Below, piece after piece: positions 1-6,038 of a DNA stretch of 6,038 nucleotides; the stretch's first letter is position 1; every line of letters begins with the position of its first letter. The translations under genes and the position numbers were made by a program. Below the pieces are notes generated by a model, which saw only the letters and a list, made by a program, of their open reading frames with translations, was not told the DNA's origin and searched no databases. The stretch comes from an uncultured Pseudomonas sp. (lineage in GTDB: Bacteria > Pseudomonadota > Gammaproteobacteria > Pseudomonadales > Pseudomonadaceae), in assembly GCF_946885885.1 (NCBI RefSeq), contig NZ_CAMPHN010000234.1:1-6038 (forward strand), in the 5' to 3' direction.

Positions 1-482
1 CGCTGCCGCGGGGTGTGGTAGTGCTTGATGAACAGCGGTTGCTGCACTTCGGAAATCATCAGGATTTCGGTCTTGGCGCCTGGCGCGAACACCGCACGCT
101 CGTAGTCGGCGAAGTGTTTGTAGCGCCCCCAGCGGCGGTAGATCGGGTTGCGCAGGGTCTGTGCTTTATCTTCGAAGCAGCCGTCGGCGGCGTAATAGAC
201 ATCCAGCCCCGGCATCTTGTTGAAGCCCACCACCCGATCCACCGGGCGCTTGGCCAGGTCGCCGGCGATCCAGGCGCTGAGTTTCTCGTTGCGCTTGTGA
301 TTGAACAGCGCCTTGACCGGCACCACCACGACCTCGAAGCCGGCCGGCACCTCGCCTTCCCAGATCGGCGTATACACGCGAATGGCATGGCCGCGCGCCT
401 GGCACTCCAGGGCGATGCGCATGAAGTCGCGCTGCAAACCGCCATAGGGGAAATATTTGTAGAGGATAAAAGCCAGCTGCAT
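1..482 (-). CDS. waaG: LPS core glycosyltransferase WaaG, 5' part (gene runs off the left edge)
   Basis: WaaG is a cytoplasmic, inner-membrane-associated GT-B glycosyltransferase (family GT4) that adds the first outer-core hexose to heptose II of LPS. The donor is UDP-glucose in enterics; in Pseudomonas the residue at this position is galactosamine, so the donor probably differs. The window shows 160 codons of a protein usually about 370 residues long, so only the N-terminal acceptor-side Rossmann domain is visible. The start MQLAFILYKYFPYGGLQRDF is typical, with the conserved GGLQRDF loop at residues 14-20, and VVGFNKMPGLDVYYAAD at 84-100 is a WaaG hallmark. The UDP-sugar-binding C-terminal half is outside the window. 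The ATG at 482-480 is the only plausible start: its frame meets a stop about five codons upstream, and GAAGGG lies 8 nt before it. It follows waaC by 61 bp, a gap holding a repeat. Identity is sure; the exact donor sugar is inferred. Confidence 0.95.
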   Translation of the reverse strand, partial: MQLAFILYKYFPYGGLQRDFMRIALECQARGHAIRVYTPIWEGEVPAGFEVVVVPVKALFNHKRNEKLSAWIAGDLAKRPVDRVVGFNKMPGLDVYYAADGCFEDKAQTLRNPIYRRWGRYKHFADYERAVFAPGAKTEILMISEVQQPLFIKHYHTPRQ

Positions 483-544
483 CAGACGCGCCCTTCAATC
501 ATGTAGCCCGGACGAAATCCGGGGAAAATTCTCGGCAGCGACAT
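482..544 (-). CDS. Candidate 20-codon minicistron linking waaC to waaG
   Basis: This tiny frame begins with an ATG whose A is the last base of the waaC stop (TGATG, 546-542) and ends with a TGA whose A is the first base of the waaG start (TGATG, 484-480). The predicted peptide starts MSLPRIFPG and ends YMIEGRV; its middle (FPGFRPGY) is encoded by the REP-like hairpin. GAGGAA at 558-553 lies 8 nt upstream of its ATG, a good spacing for a ribosome binding site. No function is suggested for the peptide. If translated, it most likely relays ribosomes from waaC to waaG. It may equally be a by-product of a repeat insertion, and nothing in the peptide resembles a known family. Confidence is that it is translated. 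Confidence 0.25.
   Translation of the reverse strand: MSLPRIFPGFRPGYMIEGRV
491..496 (-). promoter_or_regulatory. Ribosome binding site of waaG
   Basis: GAAGGG on the minus strand ends 8 nt before the waaG ATG. It lies in the extra DNA between waaC and waaG, so waaG appears to use a ribosome binding site supplied by the spacer rather than by the end of waaC. Confidence 0.55.
503..524. repeat. Short REP-like hairpin in the waaC-waaG gap
   Basis: A perfect 6-bp stem, CCCGGA at 507-512 and TCCGGG at 518-523, encloses a 5-nt loop. It is bordered by GTAG on the left and another G on the right. The string GTAGCCCGGACGAAATCCGG resembles a dispersed short palindrome I recall from many Pseudomonas genomes (GTAGCCCGGAT...ATCCGGG), but copy number cannot be judged from one window. 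No T-run follows it on the transcribed strand, so it does not look like an intrinsic terminator; an effect on mRNA stability or processing is possible. Confidence 0.6.
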
Positions 545-1545
545 CAAACGGCTTCCTCGGCCAATAACAAAGCCTCCAGCTCGGTCGCCACCCGCCGCGG
601 CGTCAGGGTATCGAAGCAGGGCTTGTGGCGGTCGCCCAAACCGGCATCCGGGCCGGTGGCGCACAGGTGAATCTGCGAGCGGCCGTAAGCTCCGACCCGG
701 CCCGGCCGGGTCGGACCATAAAGGGAAATGCTCGGTACATCCAGCGCCGCCGCCAGGTGGCCCAGGCCAGTATCCACCGCCACACAAGCGCTAGCGCCGG
801 CGATCACCTTGGCCACGCCGGCCAGATTCAGCTTCGGCAGCACTGCGACGTTAGCCAGACCGGCGGCCAGGCGCTCGGCGCGCGCGCGCTCGTCGGCATT
901 GCCCCAGGGCAAACGAATCGCCCAGCCCTGAGCGCTCATGTGCTCGGCCAACTCGCGCCAATTGGCTTCCGGCCAATGCTTGCTAGGCCAGGTGGTGCCA
1001 TGCAGAAACAACAGATAGGGCTGGGTCACAGCACCGGCCAGCTGTGCACGGTTCAGGCCATAATCGCCGACATCCTGCGGCACGGGATAGCCGAGAGCCT
1101 CGGCGAACAGCTGACGCACACGCTGCAGCGCGTGCTGTTCGCGCGGCACCGCGTAGACGCGGTCGTACAGGCGACTGGCAAGCGGTTCGCGCGCGGAAAA
1201 GCGGTCCAGCCCGGCGACCGGCGCCTTGACGTAACGGGTCAACCAGGCGCTTTTCAGCAGGCCCTGGGCATCGATCACCAGGTCGTAGCGGCTTTCTTTC
1301 AAGCGCTGCTTGAAGCGCGTCCACTCGCCGCTCCTGAGAGTCTGCCAGAGGTGCTTACGCCAACGGCGGATCGCCACCGGAATCACCTGGGCGACGGTCG
1401 GGTGCCAGGCAGGAATCTCGGCGAAGCCTTCTTCCACCACCCAATCGAACTGGATACCGGGTATCGCGCGCGCGGCATCGGTCAACGCCGGGAGCGTATG
1501 GATGACGTCGCCGAGCGAGGAAGTCTTGACCAGCAAAACCCGCAC
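544..1545 (-). CDS. waaC: Lipopolysaccharide heptosyltransferase I (WaaC/RfaC)
   Basis: WaaC transfers the first L-glycero-D-manno-heptose from ADP-heptose to Kdo of Kdo2-lipid A at the cytoplasmic face of the inner membrane (GT9, GT-B fold). The 333-residue protein opens with RVLLVKTSSLGDVIHTLPAL, where D13 matches the catalytic aspartate of the E. coli enzyme. The donor site is intact: HGTTWPSKHWPE at 182-193 supplies T184, T185 and K189; E219 follows; VDTGLGHLAAALDVP at 257-271 supplies D258, T259 and H263. All sit three residues earlier than their E. coli counterparts. The start is GTG, overlapping the waaF stop by one base (TAGTG), with AGAGG 7 nt upstream. The frame stays open far upstream into waaF, but conservation begins exactly at this GTG, so the longer version is rejected. 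It is translationally coupled to waaF and followed by waaG. Confidence 0.97.
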   Translation of the reverse strand: MRVLLVKTSSLGDVIHTLPALTDAARAIPGIQFDWVVEEGFAEIPAWHPTVAQVIPVAIRRWRKHLWQTLRSGEWTRFKQRLKESRYDLVIDAQGLLKSAWLTRYVKAPVAGLDRFSAREPLASRLYDRVYAVPREQHALQRVRQLFAEALGYPVPQDVGDYGLNRAQLAGAVTQPYLLFLHGTTWPSKHWPEANWRELAEHMSAQGWAIRLPWGNADERARAERLAAGLANVAVLPKLNLAGVAKVIAGASACVAVDTGLGHLAAALDVPSISLYGPTRPGRVGAYGRSQIHLCATGPDAGLGDRHKPCFDTLTPRRVATELEALLLAEEAV

Positions 1546-2579
1546 TATTGGACCTCTAGCGGATCGGCCACCAGGCGATCGAGCGCCTCGATCACCGAGC
1601 CCGACTTGAGTTCGCGCAGGCAGTTGTAGTGGCCGAAGCGGCAGGTGCGATCGAAACAGGGGCTGCATTCGAGGCCCAGGCGGACGATTTCCACCTGTTC
1701 GACCAGCGGCGGAGTAAAGCCAGGCGAGGTGGAGCCATAGACCGCCACCAGCGGGCGACTGAGCGCCGCCGCCACATGCATCAACCCGGAATCGTTGGAG
1801 ACCACAGCGCCGGCGCAGGACAGCAGGTCGATCGCCTCGGCCAGGCTGGTCTCGCCGGCCAGGTTCGTCGCTTCCTCGCGCAGGCCGGGAATCAGACGCA
1901 TGCGAATTTCTTCGCCGACCGGGTGATCGTTCTTCGAGCCGAACAGCCACACCTGCCAGCCAAGACGGATCTTCGCCTCGGCGACCCGGGCGTAATGCTC
2001 GCTCGGCCAGCGCTTGGCGATGCCGAATTCGGCGCCGGGACAGAGCGCCAGCACCGGGCGATCCAGGCTCAGACCGAACTTAGCCAACGCCACATCGCGG
2101 CTGGCCGGCTCGATCCGCAGTGCCGGTCGTGGATACGGCTGGGGCAGCTCGGCACCCGGCTCGTAGGCCAACGCCATAAAGCGCTCGATCATCAGCGGGT
2201 AGCGTTCTTTATCCAGAATGCGCACGTCGTTGAGCAGCCCGTAGCGCATTTCGCCCTTCCAGCCGGTGCGCGTGGGAATACCGGCGAAAAACGGCACCAG
2301 GGCGGATTTCAGCGAGTTGGGCAGCAGAATCGCCTGATCGTATTGGCCAGCCAGCGACTTGCCGATCTTGCGCCGGGTCGCCAGTTCGAGCACGCCATGG
2401 CCCAGAGGAAAGCTCAGGGCCTGACGCACTTCGGGCATGCGCTCGAGTATCGGCCGGCTCCAGTCGGGCGCCAACACGTCGATTTCACAGTCCGGGTGGC
2501 GCTGTTTCAGGCAGCTGAACAGCGTCTGCGCCATCACCATGTCGCCCACCCAACTGGGGCCGATAATCAGGATATTCAT
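1545..2579 (-). CDS. waaF: Lipopolysaccharide heptosyltransferase II (WaaF/RfaF)
   Basis: WaaF adds the second heptose of the LPS inner core, from ADP-heptose onto heptose I, at the cytoplasmic face of the inner membrane (GT9). Length is 344 residues, close to the E. coli and P. aeruginosa enzymes. The N-terminus MNILIIGPSWVGDMVMAQ is the family signature, with D13 equivalent to the catalytic aspartate of WaaC. Further landmarks are CPGAEFGIAKRWP at 180-192, NLAGETSLAEAI at 239-250, and SNDSGLMHVAAALSRP at 261-276, followed by VYGSTSPGFTPP in the donor site. A cysteine cluster (C305, C308, C313, C320) near the C-terminus also occurs in the enteric protein. The start at 2579 is chosen because homology begins there; the ribosome site is weak (GAG only 3 nt upstream). 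The frame is open for 41 more codons through the upstream repeat to an ATG overlapping the ilvE stop. The stop overlaps the waaC GTG by one base. Confidence 0.97.
   Translation of the reverse strand: MNILIIGPSWVGDMVMAQTLFSCLKQRHPDCEIDVLAPDWSRPILERMPEVRQALSFPLGHGVLELATRRKIGKSLAGQYDQAILLPNSLKSALVPFFAGIPTRTGWKGEMRYGLLNDVRILDKERYPLMIERFMALAYEPGAELPQPYPRPALRIEPASRDVALAKFGLSLDRPVLALCPGAEFGIAKRWPSEHYARVAEAKIRLGWQVWLFGSKNDHPVGEEIRMRLIPGLREEATNLAGETSLAEAIDLLSCAGAVVSNDSGLMHVAAALSRPLVAVYGSTSPGFTPPLVEQVEIVRLGLECSPCFDRTCRFGHYNCLRELKSGSVIEALDRLVADPLEVQ
1553..1557 (-). promoter_or_regulatory. Ribosome binding site that fixes the GTG start of waaC
   Basis: AGAGG on the minus strand, inside the last codons of waaF, ends 7 nt before the GTG at 1545-1543. 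It supports the GTG as the real start, although the waaC frame is open for another 135 codons upstream. Confidence 0.6.
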
Positions 2580-2589
2580 AAGCTCACAA

Positions 2590-2696
2590 CGTAGGTTGGG
2601 TTGAGGAGCGTAGCGACGAAGCCCAACGGACGCCGCATGATCTGCGTCATGTTGGGCTTCGTCGCGCTCAGCCTGCGCGGCTCGACCCAACCTACG
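2590..2696. repeat. 107-bp imperfect palindrome filling the ilvE-waaF gap
   Basis: The outer arms, CGTAGGTTGGGTTGAG at 2590-2605 and CTCGACCCAACCTACG at 2681-2696, pair at 15 of 16 positions. The inner arms, GCGACGAAGCCCAAC at 2613-2627 and GTTGGGCTTCGTCGC at 2651-2665, pair perfectly across a 23-nt loop. The right half has about nine extra bases between the arms, so the fold is a long stem with a side bulge. The GTAGGTTGGGTT...GAAGCCCAAC pattern resembles dispersed palindromic elements common in Pseudomonas and other Gammaproteobacteria (from memory). It starts two bases after the ilvE stop and ends 10 nt before the waaF ATG. There is no T-run after the stem, so it is not a classical terminator. 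It could fold in the ilvE-waaF transcript and alter stability or waaF ribosome access. No flanking target duplication or transposase is visible. Confidence 0.85.
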
Positions 2697-2698
2697 GG

Positions 2699-3622
2699 TC
2701 ATTTAACCAGCGTGCGCCATTCAGCGTGGTTGGCGGTTTTGCCGGTGACCAAGTCGAAGTAGGCGGTTTGCAGCTTTTCGGTCACCGGGCCTCGGCGGCC
2801 GGCGCCGATCTGCCGGCCATCGACCTCGCGGATCGGCGTGACTTCGGCGGCGGTGCCGGTGAAGAAGGCTTCGTCGGCGATATACACCTCATCGCGGGTG
2901 ATGCGCTTCTCGACCACCTGGATGCCATGCTCGGCGGCCAGGGTCAGGATGGTGTTGCGGGTGATGCCGTTCAGGCAGGAGGTGACTTCCGGGGTGTAGA
3001 TCACGCCGTTGCGCACCAGGAAGATGTTCTCGCCCGAGCCTTCGGCCACGTAGCCTTCGGTATCCAGCAGCATGGCCTCGTCGGCGCCGCCGGAGACGGC
3101 TTCCTGCAAGGCCAGCATCGAGTTGATGTAGTTGCCGTTGGCCTTGGCGCGGGTCATGGAAATGTTGACGTGATGGCGGGTGAAGGAGCTGGTGCGCACC
3201 TTGATCCCGACTTGCAGGGCTTCGTCGCCCATATAGGCGCCCCAGCTCCAGGCGGCGACTATCACCTGCACCTTCAGGCCGCTGGCGCGCAGGCCCATGG
3301 CTTCGGATCCGTAGAACACCATCGGGCGGATATAGGCGCTTTCCAGGTTGTTCTCGCGCACCGCGGCGCGGGTGGCTTCGTTGATTTCGTCTTTGGAGAA
3401 GGGAATCTTCATGCCCATGATATGGGCCGAGTCGAACAGCCGATCGGTGTGTGCCTGCAGGCGGAAAATCGCAGTGCCTTGTGGGGTGTCGTAGGCGCGC
3501 ACGCCTTCGAATACGCCCATGCCGTAGTGCAGGGTGTGGGTCAGCACATGGGTGGTCGCGTTGCGCCACGGCACCAGTTCGCCGTCATACCAGATCACGC
3601 CATCACGGTCGGCCATCGACAT
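2699..3622 (-). CDS. ilvE: Branched-chain amino acid aminotransferase
   Basis: IlvE is a cytoplasmic, PLP-dependent fold-type IV aminotransferase. It catalyses the last step of isoleucine, valine and leucine synthesis, and the first of their breakdown, with glutamate/2-oxoglutarate as partner. The protein is 307 residues, the usual length. LHYGMGVFEGVRAY at 31-44 is the N-terminal signature. K160, in MTRAKANGNYINSM, aligns with the PLP-binding lysine of E. coli IlvE. YVAEGSGEN at 191-199 supplies E194, facing the pyridine nitrogen; GITRN at 219-223 and GTAAEVTPIREVDG at 256-269 complete the cofactor phosphate and substrate sites. The start MSMADRDG is preferred over a GTG ten codons upstream because homology begins there and AAGGAG sits 9 nt before this ATG. 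It lies 103 bp after glnE and 119 bp before waaF. Nothing is missing; D-amino-acid aminotransferase relatives are less likely given the end-to-end resemblance. Confidence 0.97.
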   Translation of the reverse strand: MSMADRDGVIWYDGELVPWRNATTHVLTHTLHYGMGVFEGVRAYDTPQGTAIFRLQAHTDRLFDSAHIMGMKIPFSKDEINEATRAAVRENNLESAYIRPMVFYGSEAMGLRASGLKVQVIVAAWSWGAYMGDEALQVGIKVRTSSFTRHHVNISMTRAKANGNYINSMLALQEAVSGGADEAMLLDTEGYVAEGSGENIFLVRNGVIYTPEVTSCLNGITRNTILTLAAEHGIQVVEKRITRDEVYIADEAFFTGTAAEVTPIREVDGRQIGAGRRGPVTEKLQTAYFDLVTGKTANHAEWRTLVK

Positions 3623-3631
3623 AGTTGCCTG

Positions 3632-3637
3632 CTCCTT
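3632..3637 (-). promoter_or_regulatory. Strong ribosome binding site of ilvE
   Basis: AAGGAG, a near-perfect Shine-Dalgarno sequence, ends 9 nt before the ATG at 3622-3620. It decides the start in favour of MSMADRDG: the alternative in-frame GTG at 3652-3650 would place this element inside the coding region. Confidence 0.85.
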
Positions 3638-3638
3638 A

Positions 3639-3672
3639 AATTCGGTAGCCACATGAATTCGGTAGCTACATT
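3639..3672. repeat. 17-bp tandem duplication just upstream of the ilvE ribosome site
   Basis: Two abutting copies at 3639-3655 and 3656-3672 match at 15 of 17 positions (unit AATTCGGTAGCYACATK on the plus strand). The second copy contains the perfect palindrome GTAGCTAC at 3662-3669, and the copies join in GAATTC. The pair ends one base from the AAGGAG of ilvE, so it lies in the 5' leader of ilvE or between glnE and ilvE on a joint message. The rest of the 103-bp gap (3673-3725) shows no convincing -35/-10 pair, terminator hairpin or branched-chain leader peptide. Whether the duplication is a regulatory tandem site or replication slippage cannot be told from here. Confidence 0.7.
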
Positions 3673-3725
3673 AGTTCGATTGGTACAGCGTAGCCGACCG
3701 CAAACCGCGCCCGACTTCCTCATAT

Positions 3726-6038
3726 TCAACTCAAACCCAGCTCCCGCCAGATGCGCATCACATCGCGCCGCTGCGTCTGGAACTGATCGCCGCCGATCAC
3801 CCCCGGCTGCTTTTGCAAGGCTTGGCGGTGCGCGGCCGAACGGTAGGCCTTATAGATATCCTGCAACAAGCGGGCATCTTCGCCCGGCAACAAACCGACA
3901 CGCTCCAGCCCTTCCAGAATGCGGATGTTATCGGTGAACTCCAGCAACTCCGGGTACTGTCGCGACCACGCCAGGGCGGCGTATTGCACCATAAATTCAA
4001 TATCGACGATACCACCGGCGTCCTGCTTCAGATCGAACGGGGCCGTGGCTTCGAAGGCATTGGCCGCGGTGCCGGCGGCGGTGACCTTGCTGCCGAGGTT
4101 GTCGCGCATTTTCGCGCGCATCTCGCTGACCTCGGCGCGCAGCTTATCCAGATCGCGCTCACGCCCCAGAACCTGCGCCCGCACCGCCTCGAACGCTTTG
4201 CCCACCCGCGGGCAACCGACCAGCACCCGCGCGCGTACCAACGCCTGGTGTTCCCAGGTCCAGGCTTCGTTTTCCTGGTAGCGCTCGAAGGCACCGAGCG
4301 AGCTGACCAACAGGCCGGCGGCGCCGGAGGGCCGCAAGCGCATATCCACCTCGTAAAGCTGGCCGGAATTGGTCTGTGCCGTCAGCAGGTGAATGATCCG
4401 CTGGCCCAGGCGATTGAAGAACTGCGCACCGTCGATCGGTTTGGCGCCGCTGGTTTCGGCTTGCGGGTCGCCGCTGTGGATGAATACCAGGTCCAGATCC
4501 GAGCCATGACCCAATTCGATGCCGCCGACTTTGCCGTAGCCGACAATGATGAAATCGGGGTCGCAGGGGCTACCGTCGGCCCGCAGCGGCACGCCATGCT
4601 TGGCCACGGTCTGGCGCCAGGCCAACGCCAGCACCTGTTCGAGAATCGCCTCGGCCAGCCAGGTCAGGTAATCGCTGACCTTCATCAACGGCAGGCTGCC
4701 GGCGATCTCCGAGGCCGCCACACGCAGGCGGTGGGCCAACTTGAAGTGCCGCAGCGCCTCCATCTGCTGTTCCAGGTCGTCCTCGGGGATGCGCATCAGG
4801 CGTTCGCGCAGCTCGGCGGCCAACTCCGGCGCCAGCGGCGGTTTGAATAGACGCCCCTCGTTGAGCAGCTCATCGAGCAGTAATGGGAAGCGGGTGATTT
4901 GTTCGGCGATCCAGGGGCTCGCCGCGCACAGCGTCATCAGGCGTTGCAGGGCGCCGGGGTTTTCCGTCAGCAACACCAGGTAGGCCGAGCGCCGCGCCAC
5001 CGCCTCGATCAGCGGCAACACCCGCTCCAGCACCAGATCAGGGTTATCGTGCTCTGCCGCCTGGGCCAACAGCCGCGGCATAAAGGCGTCCAGACGCTCG
5101 CGGCCGAGCCGCTGCATGGCGCGCACCTGGTTACCGTTACGCAATCCGGCCAGGCGCTGCCAGGCCGCCTGCGCATCGTCGAATCCCGCCTCGGCCAGTT
5201 GCCGGCAGGCGGCTTCCTCGTCCTGCACATCCTCCCACAGCGACAGCCACTCGCCGCCGACCACCTCGTCATCGACGCCCTCGAGATCCTCGTCAGGGTC
5301 GGCGATCACCTGACGGAAATGCCAATCGACCCGACCGCGCCAGTGCATCAGCCGCTCATGGAACGCCTGCCAGCTGTCGAAGCCCATGATAAAGGCGATC
5401 CGCGCCCGATCCTGGTCGTTATCCGGGAGCATTTGCGTCTGCCGGTCGTCGATCGCCTGCAAGGCGTGTTCGGTGTAGCGCAGAAACTGGTAGCCCTCGC
5501 GCAGCTCCTTGACCACCGCAGCCGGCAGATAGCCCTGCCCTTCGAGCGTTTTCAACACACCGAGCAGCGGGCGCTGCTGCAAGCTGAGGTCGCGACCGCC
5601 ATGGATCAGCTGAAACGCCTGGGCGATGAACTCCACCTCGCGGATGCCGCCGGCGCCGAGCTTGATGTTCTCGGCCATGCCCTTGCGCCGCACCTCCTGC
5701 TGGATCAGCTGCTTCATGGTGCGTAGCGCTTCGATCGCGGAGAAGTCCAGGTAGCGCCGATAAACGAAGGGCCGCAGCATGTCCAGCAGGCGCGCGCCGG
5801 CCTGCTGATCGCCGCCGACCACCCGCGCCTTGATCATCGCGTAGCGCTCCCAGTCGCGCCCCTGATCCTGGTAGTACTGTTCCAGCGCGTTGAAACTGAA
5901 CACCAGCGAACCCGACGAACCATAGGGCCGCAAGCGCATATCGGTGCGGAACACAAAACCGTCGACGGTGATCGCATCCAACGCCTTGATCAGTTTCTGA
6001 CCAAGGCGGATGAAAAACTCCTGATTATCCAGCGGGCG
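3726..6038 (-). CDS. glnE: Glutamine synthetase adenylyltransferase/adenylyl-removing enzyme GlnE, 3' part
   Basis: GlnE adds AMP to, or removes it from, a tyrosine of each glutamine synthetase subunit under control of PII (GlnB) and glutamine, tuning ammonia assimilation in the cytoplasm. The window shows 770 C-terminal residues and the stop; about 210 N-terminal residues of a roughly 980-residue protein lie past the right edge, including the GxSDxD metal motif of the removing domain. Visible from that domain are DMRLRPYGSSG at fragment residues 33-43 and KLGAGGIREVEF at 126-137. An acidic linker spans about 247-275. The adenylyl-transferring domain is complete: GYGKVGGIELGHGSDLDLVF at 500-519, with the two metal-binding aspartates of GSDLD at nucleotides 4491-4505; DMRLRPSGAAG at 565-575; and LKQDAGGIVDIEFMVQ at 670-685. 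The internal repetition of DMRLRPxGxxG and GGIxxxEF is the family's two-domain signature. No frameshift is seen. ilvE follows after 103 bp. Confidence 0.97.
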   Translation of the reverse strand, partial: RPLDNQEFFIRLGQKLIKALDAITVDGFVFRTDMRLRPYGSSGSLVFSFNALEQYYQDQGRDWERYAMIKARVVGGDQQAGARLLDMLRPFVYRRYLDFSAIEALRTMKQLIQQEVRRKGMAENIKLGAGGIREVEFIAQAFQLIHGGRDLSLQQRPLLGVLKTLEGQGYLPAAVVKELREGYQFLRYTEHALQAIDDRQTQMLPDNDQDRARIAFIMGFDSWQAFHERLMHWRGRVDWHFRQVIADPDEDLEGVDDEVVGGEWLSLWEDVQDEEAACRQLAEAGFDDAQAAWQRLAGLRNGNQVRAMQRLGRERLDAFMPRLLAQAAEHDNPDLVLERVLPLIEAVARRSAYLVLLTENPGALQRLMTLCAASPWIAEQITRFPLLLDELLNEGRLFKPPLAPELAAELRERLMRIPEDDLEQQMEALRHFKLAHRLRVAASEIAGSLPLMKVSDYLTWLAEAILEQVLALAWRQTVAKHGVPLRADGSPCDPDFIIVGYGKVGGIELGHGSDLDLVFIHSGDPQAETSGAKPIDGAQFFNRLGQRIIHLLTAQTNSGQLYEVDMRLRPSGAAGLLVSSLGAFERYQENEAWTWEHQALVRARVLVGCPRVGKAFEAVRAQVLGRERDLDKLRAEVSEMRAKMRDNLGSKVTAAGTAANAFEATAPFDLKQDAGGIVDIEFMVQYAALAWSRQYPELLEFTDNIRILEGLERVGLLPGEDARLLQDIYKAYRSAAHRQALQKQPGVIGGDQFQTQRRDVMRIWRELGLS

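Noticed and set aside
503..524. Hairpin in the waaC-waaG gap considered as an intrinsic terminator
   Set aside because: The stem is only 6 bp and no T-run follows on the transcribed strand. A terminator inside this LPS core gene run would also be unexpected.
1546..1950. 135-codon N-terminal extension of WaaC inside waaF
   Set aside because: The extension is a frame-shifted reading of waaF with no homology. WaaC similarity starts exactly at the GTG at 1545, which has its own ribosome site.
3623..3652. Ten-codon N-terminal extension of IlvE from an upstream GTG
   Set aside because: The extension would include the AAGGAG ribosome site and the tandem repeat. The family sequence starts at MSMADRDG, which that ribosome site serves.
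3595..3654. 19-residue upstream frame overlapping the ilvE start, considered as an attenuation leader peptide
   Set aside because: It contains only three scattered Leu, one Val and no Ile, lacks a ribosome site, has no terminator/antiterminator fold after it and ends inside ilvE. It is an accident of the tandem repeat.
3673..3725. Promoter or terminator between glnE and ilvE
   Set aside because: I could not pair a credible -35 and -10 at 16-18 bp spacing on the minus strand, and the GC-rich stretch near 3693-3715 does not form a clean stem. A promoter for ilvE is likely somewhere but is not visible with confidence.
2726..3937. 403-codon open frame on the plus strand, antisense to ilvE and the end of glnE
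   Set aside because: It mirrors the codon structure of strongly conserved IlvE and GlnE in GC-rich DNA, crosses two real genes and shows no recognisable domain. The same applies to the long plus-strand frames at 15-506, 625-1629, 1629-2594, 3813-4850 and 4899-5726.

Overview
The window is a stretch of ordinary Pseudomonas chromosome. All genes lie on the minus strand, so transcription runs from high to low coordinates: glnE (3' part) - ilvE - waaF - waaC - waaG (5' part). The proteins read like Pseudomonas orthologues, and the order matches the glnE-ilvE-waaF-waaC-waaG block I know from P. aeruginosa and relatives. The GC-rich sequence, with long meaningless antisense ORFs, fits that genus. 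The dispersed palindromes in the gaps suggest a non-aeruginosa species (stutzeri/mendocina/alcaligenes type), but I cannot name it.

Layout: 3726-6038 holds the last 770 codons of glnE, the two-headed enzyme that adenylylates and deadenylylates glutamine synthetase. A 103-bp gap follows, carrying a 17-bp tandem duplication just upstream of the ilvE ribosome binding site. ilvE (2699-3622) is a complete branched-chain aminotransferase. A 119-bp gap, almost filled by a 107-bp imperfect palindrome, separates it from waaF (1545-2579, heptosyltransferase II). waaF overlaps waaC (544-1545, heptosyltransferase I, GTG start) by one base. A 61-bp gap with a short REP-like hairpin precedes waaG (1-482, outer-core glycosyltransferase), which runs off the left edge after 160 codons.

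Function: WaaC and WaaF add the first and second heptose to Kdo in the LPS inner core, and WaaG adds the first outer-core hexose, so waaF-waaC-waaG follow consecutive steps of one cytoplasmic pathway. GlnE and IlvE belong to nitrogen and amino-acid metabolism and share the locus by conserved synteny rather than a shared pathway.

I find no novel biochemical system. The items worth a second look are small. Both non-overlapping junctions of the ilvE-waaF-waaC-waaG run contain palindromic repeats, and at each one the inserted DNA keeps a reading frame open from the stop codon of the upstream gene to the start of the next. At the waaC/waaG junction TGATG occurs on both sides of the extra DNA, so removing 62 bp would restore a perfect stop-start overlap. 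No gene-free stretch exceeds 300 bases, and I saw no tRNA, rRNA, CRISPR array, insertion sequence or convincing promoter or terminator.
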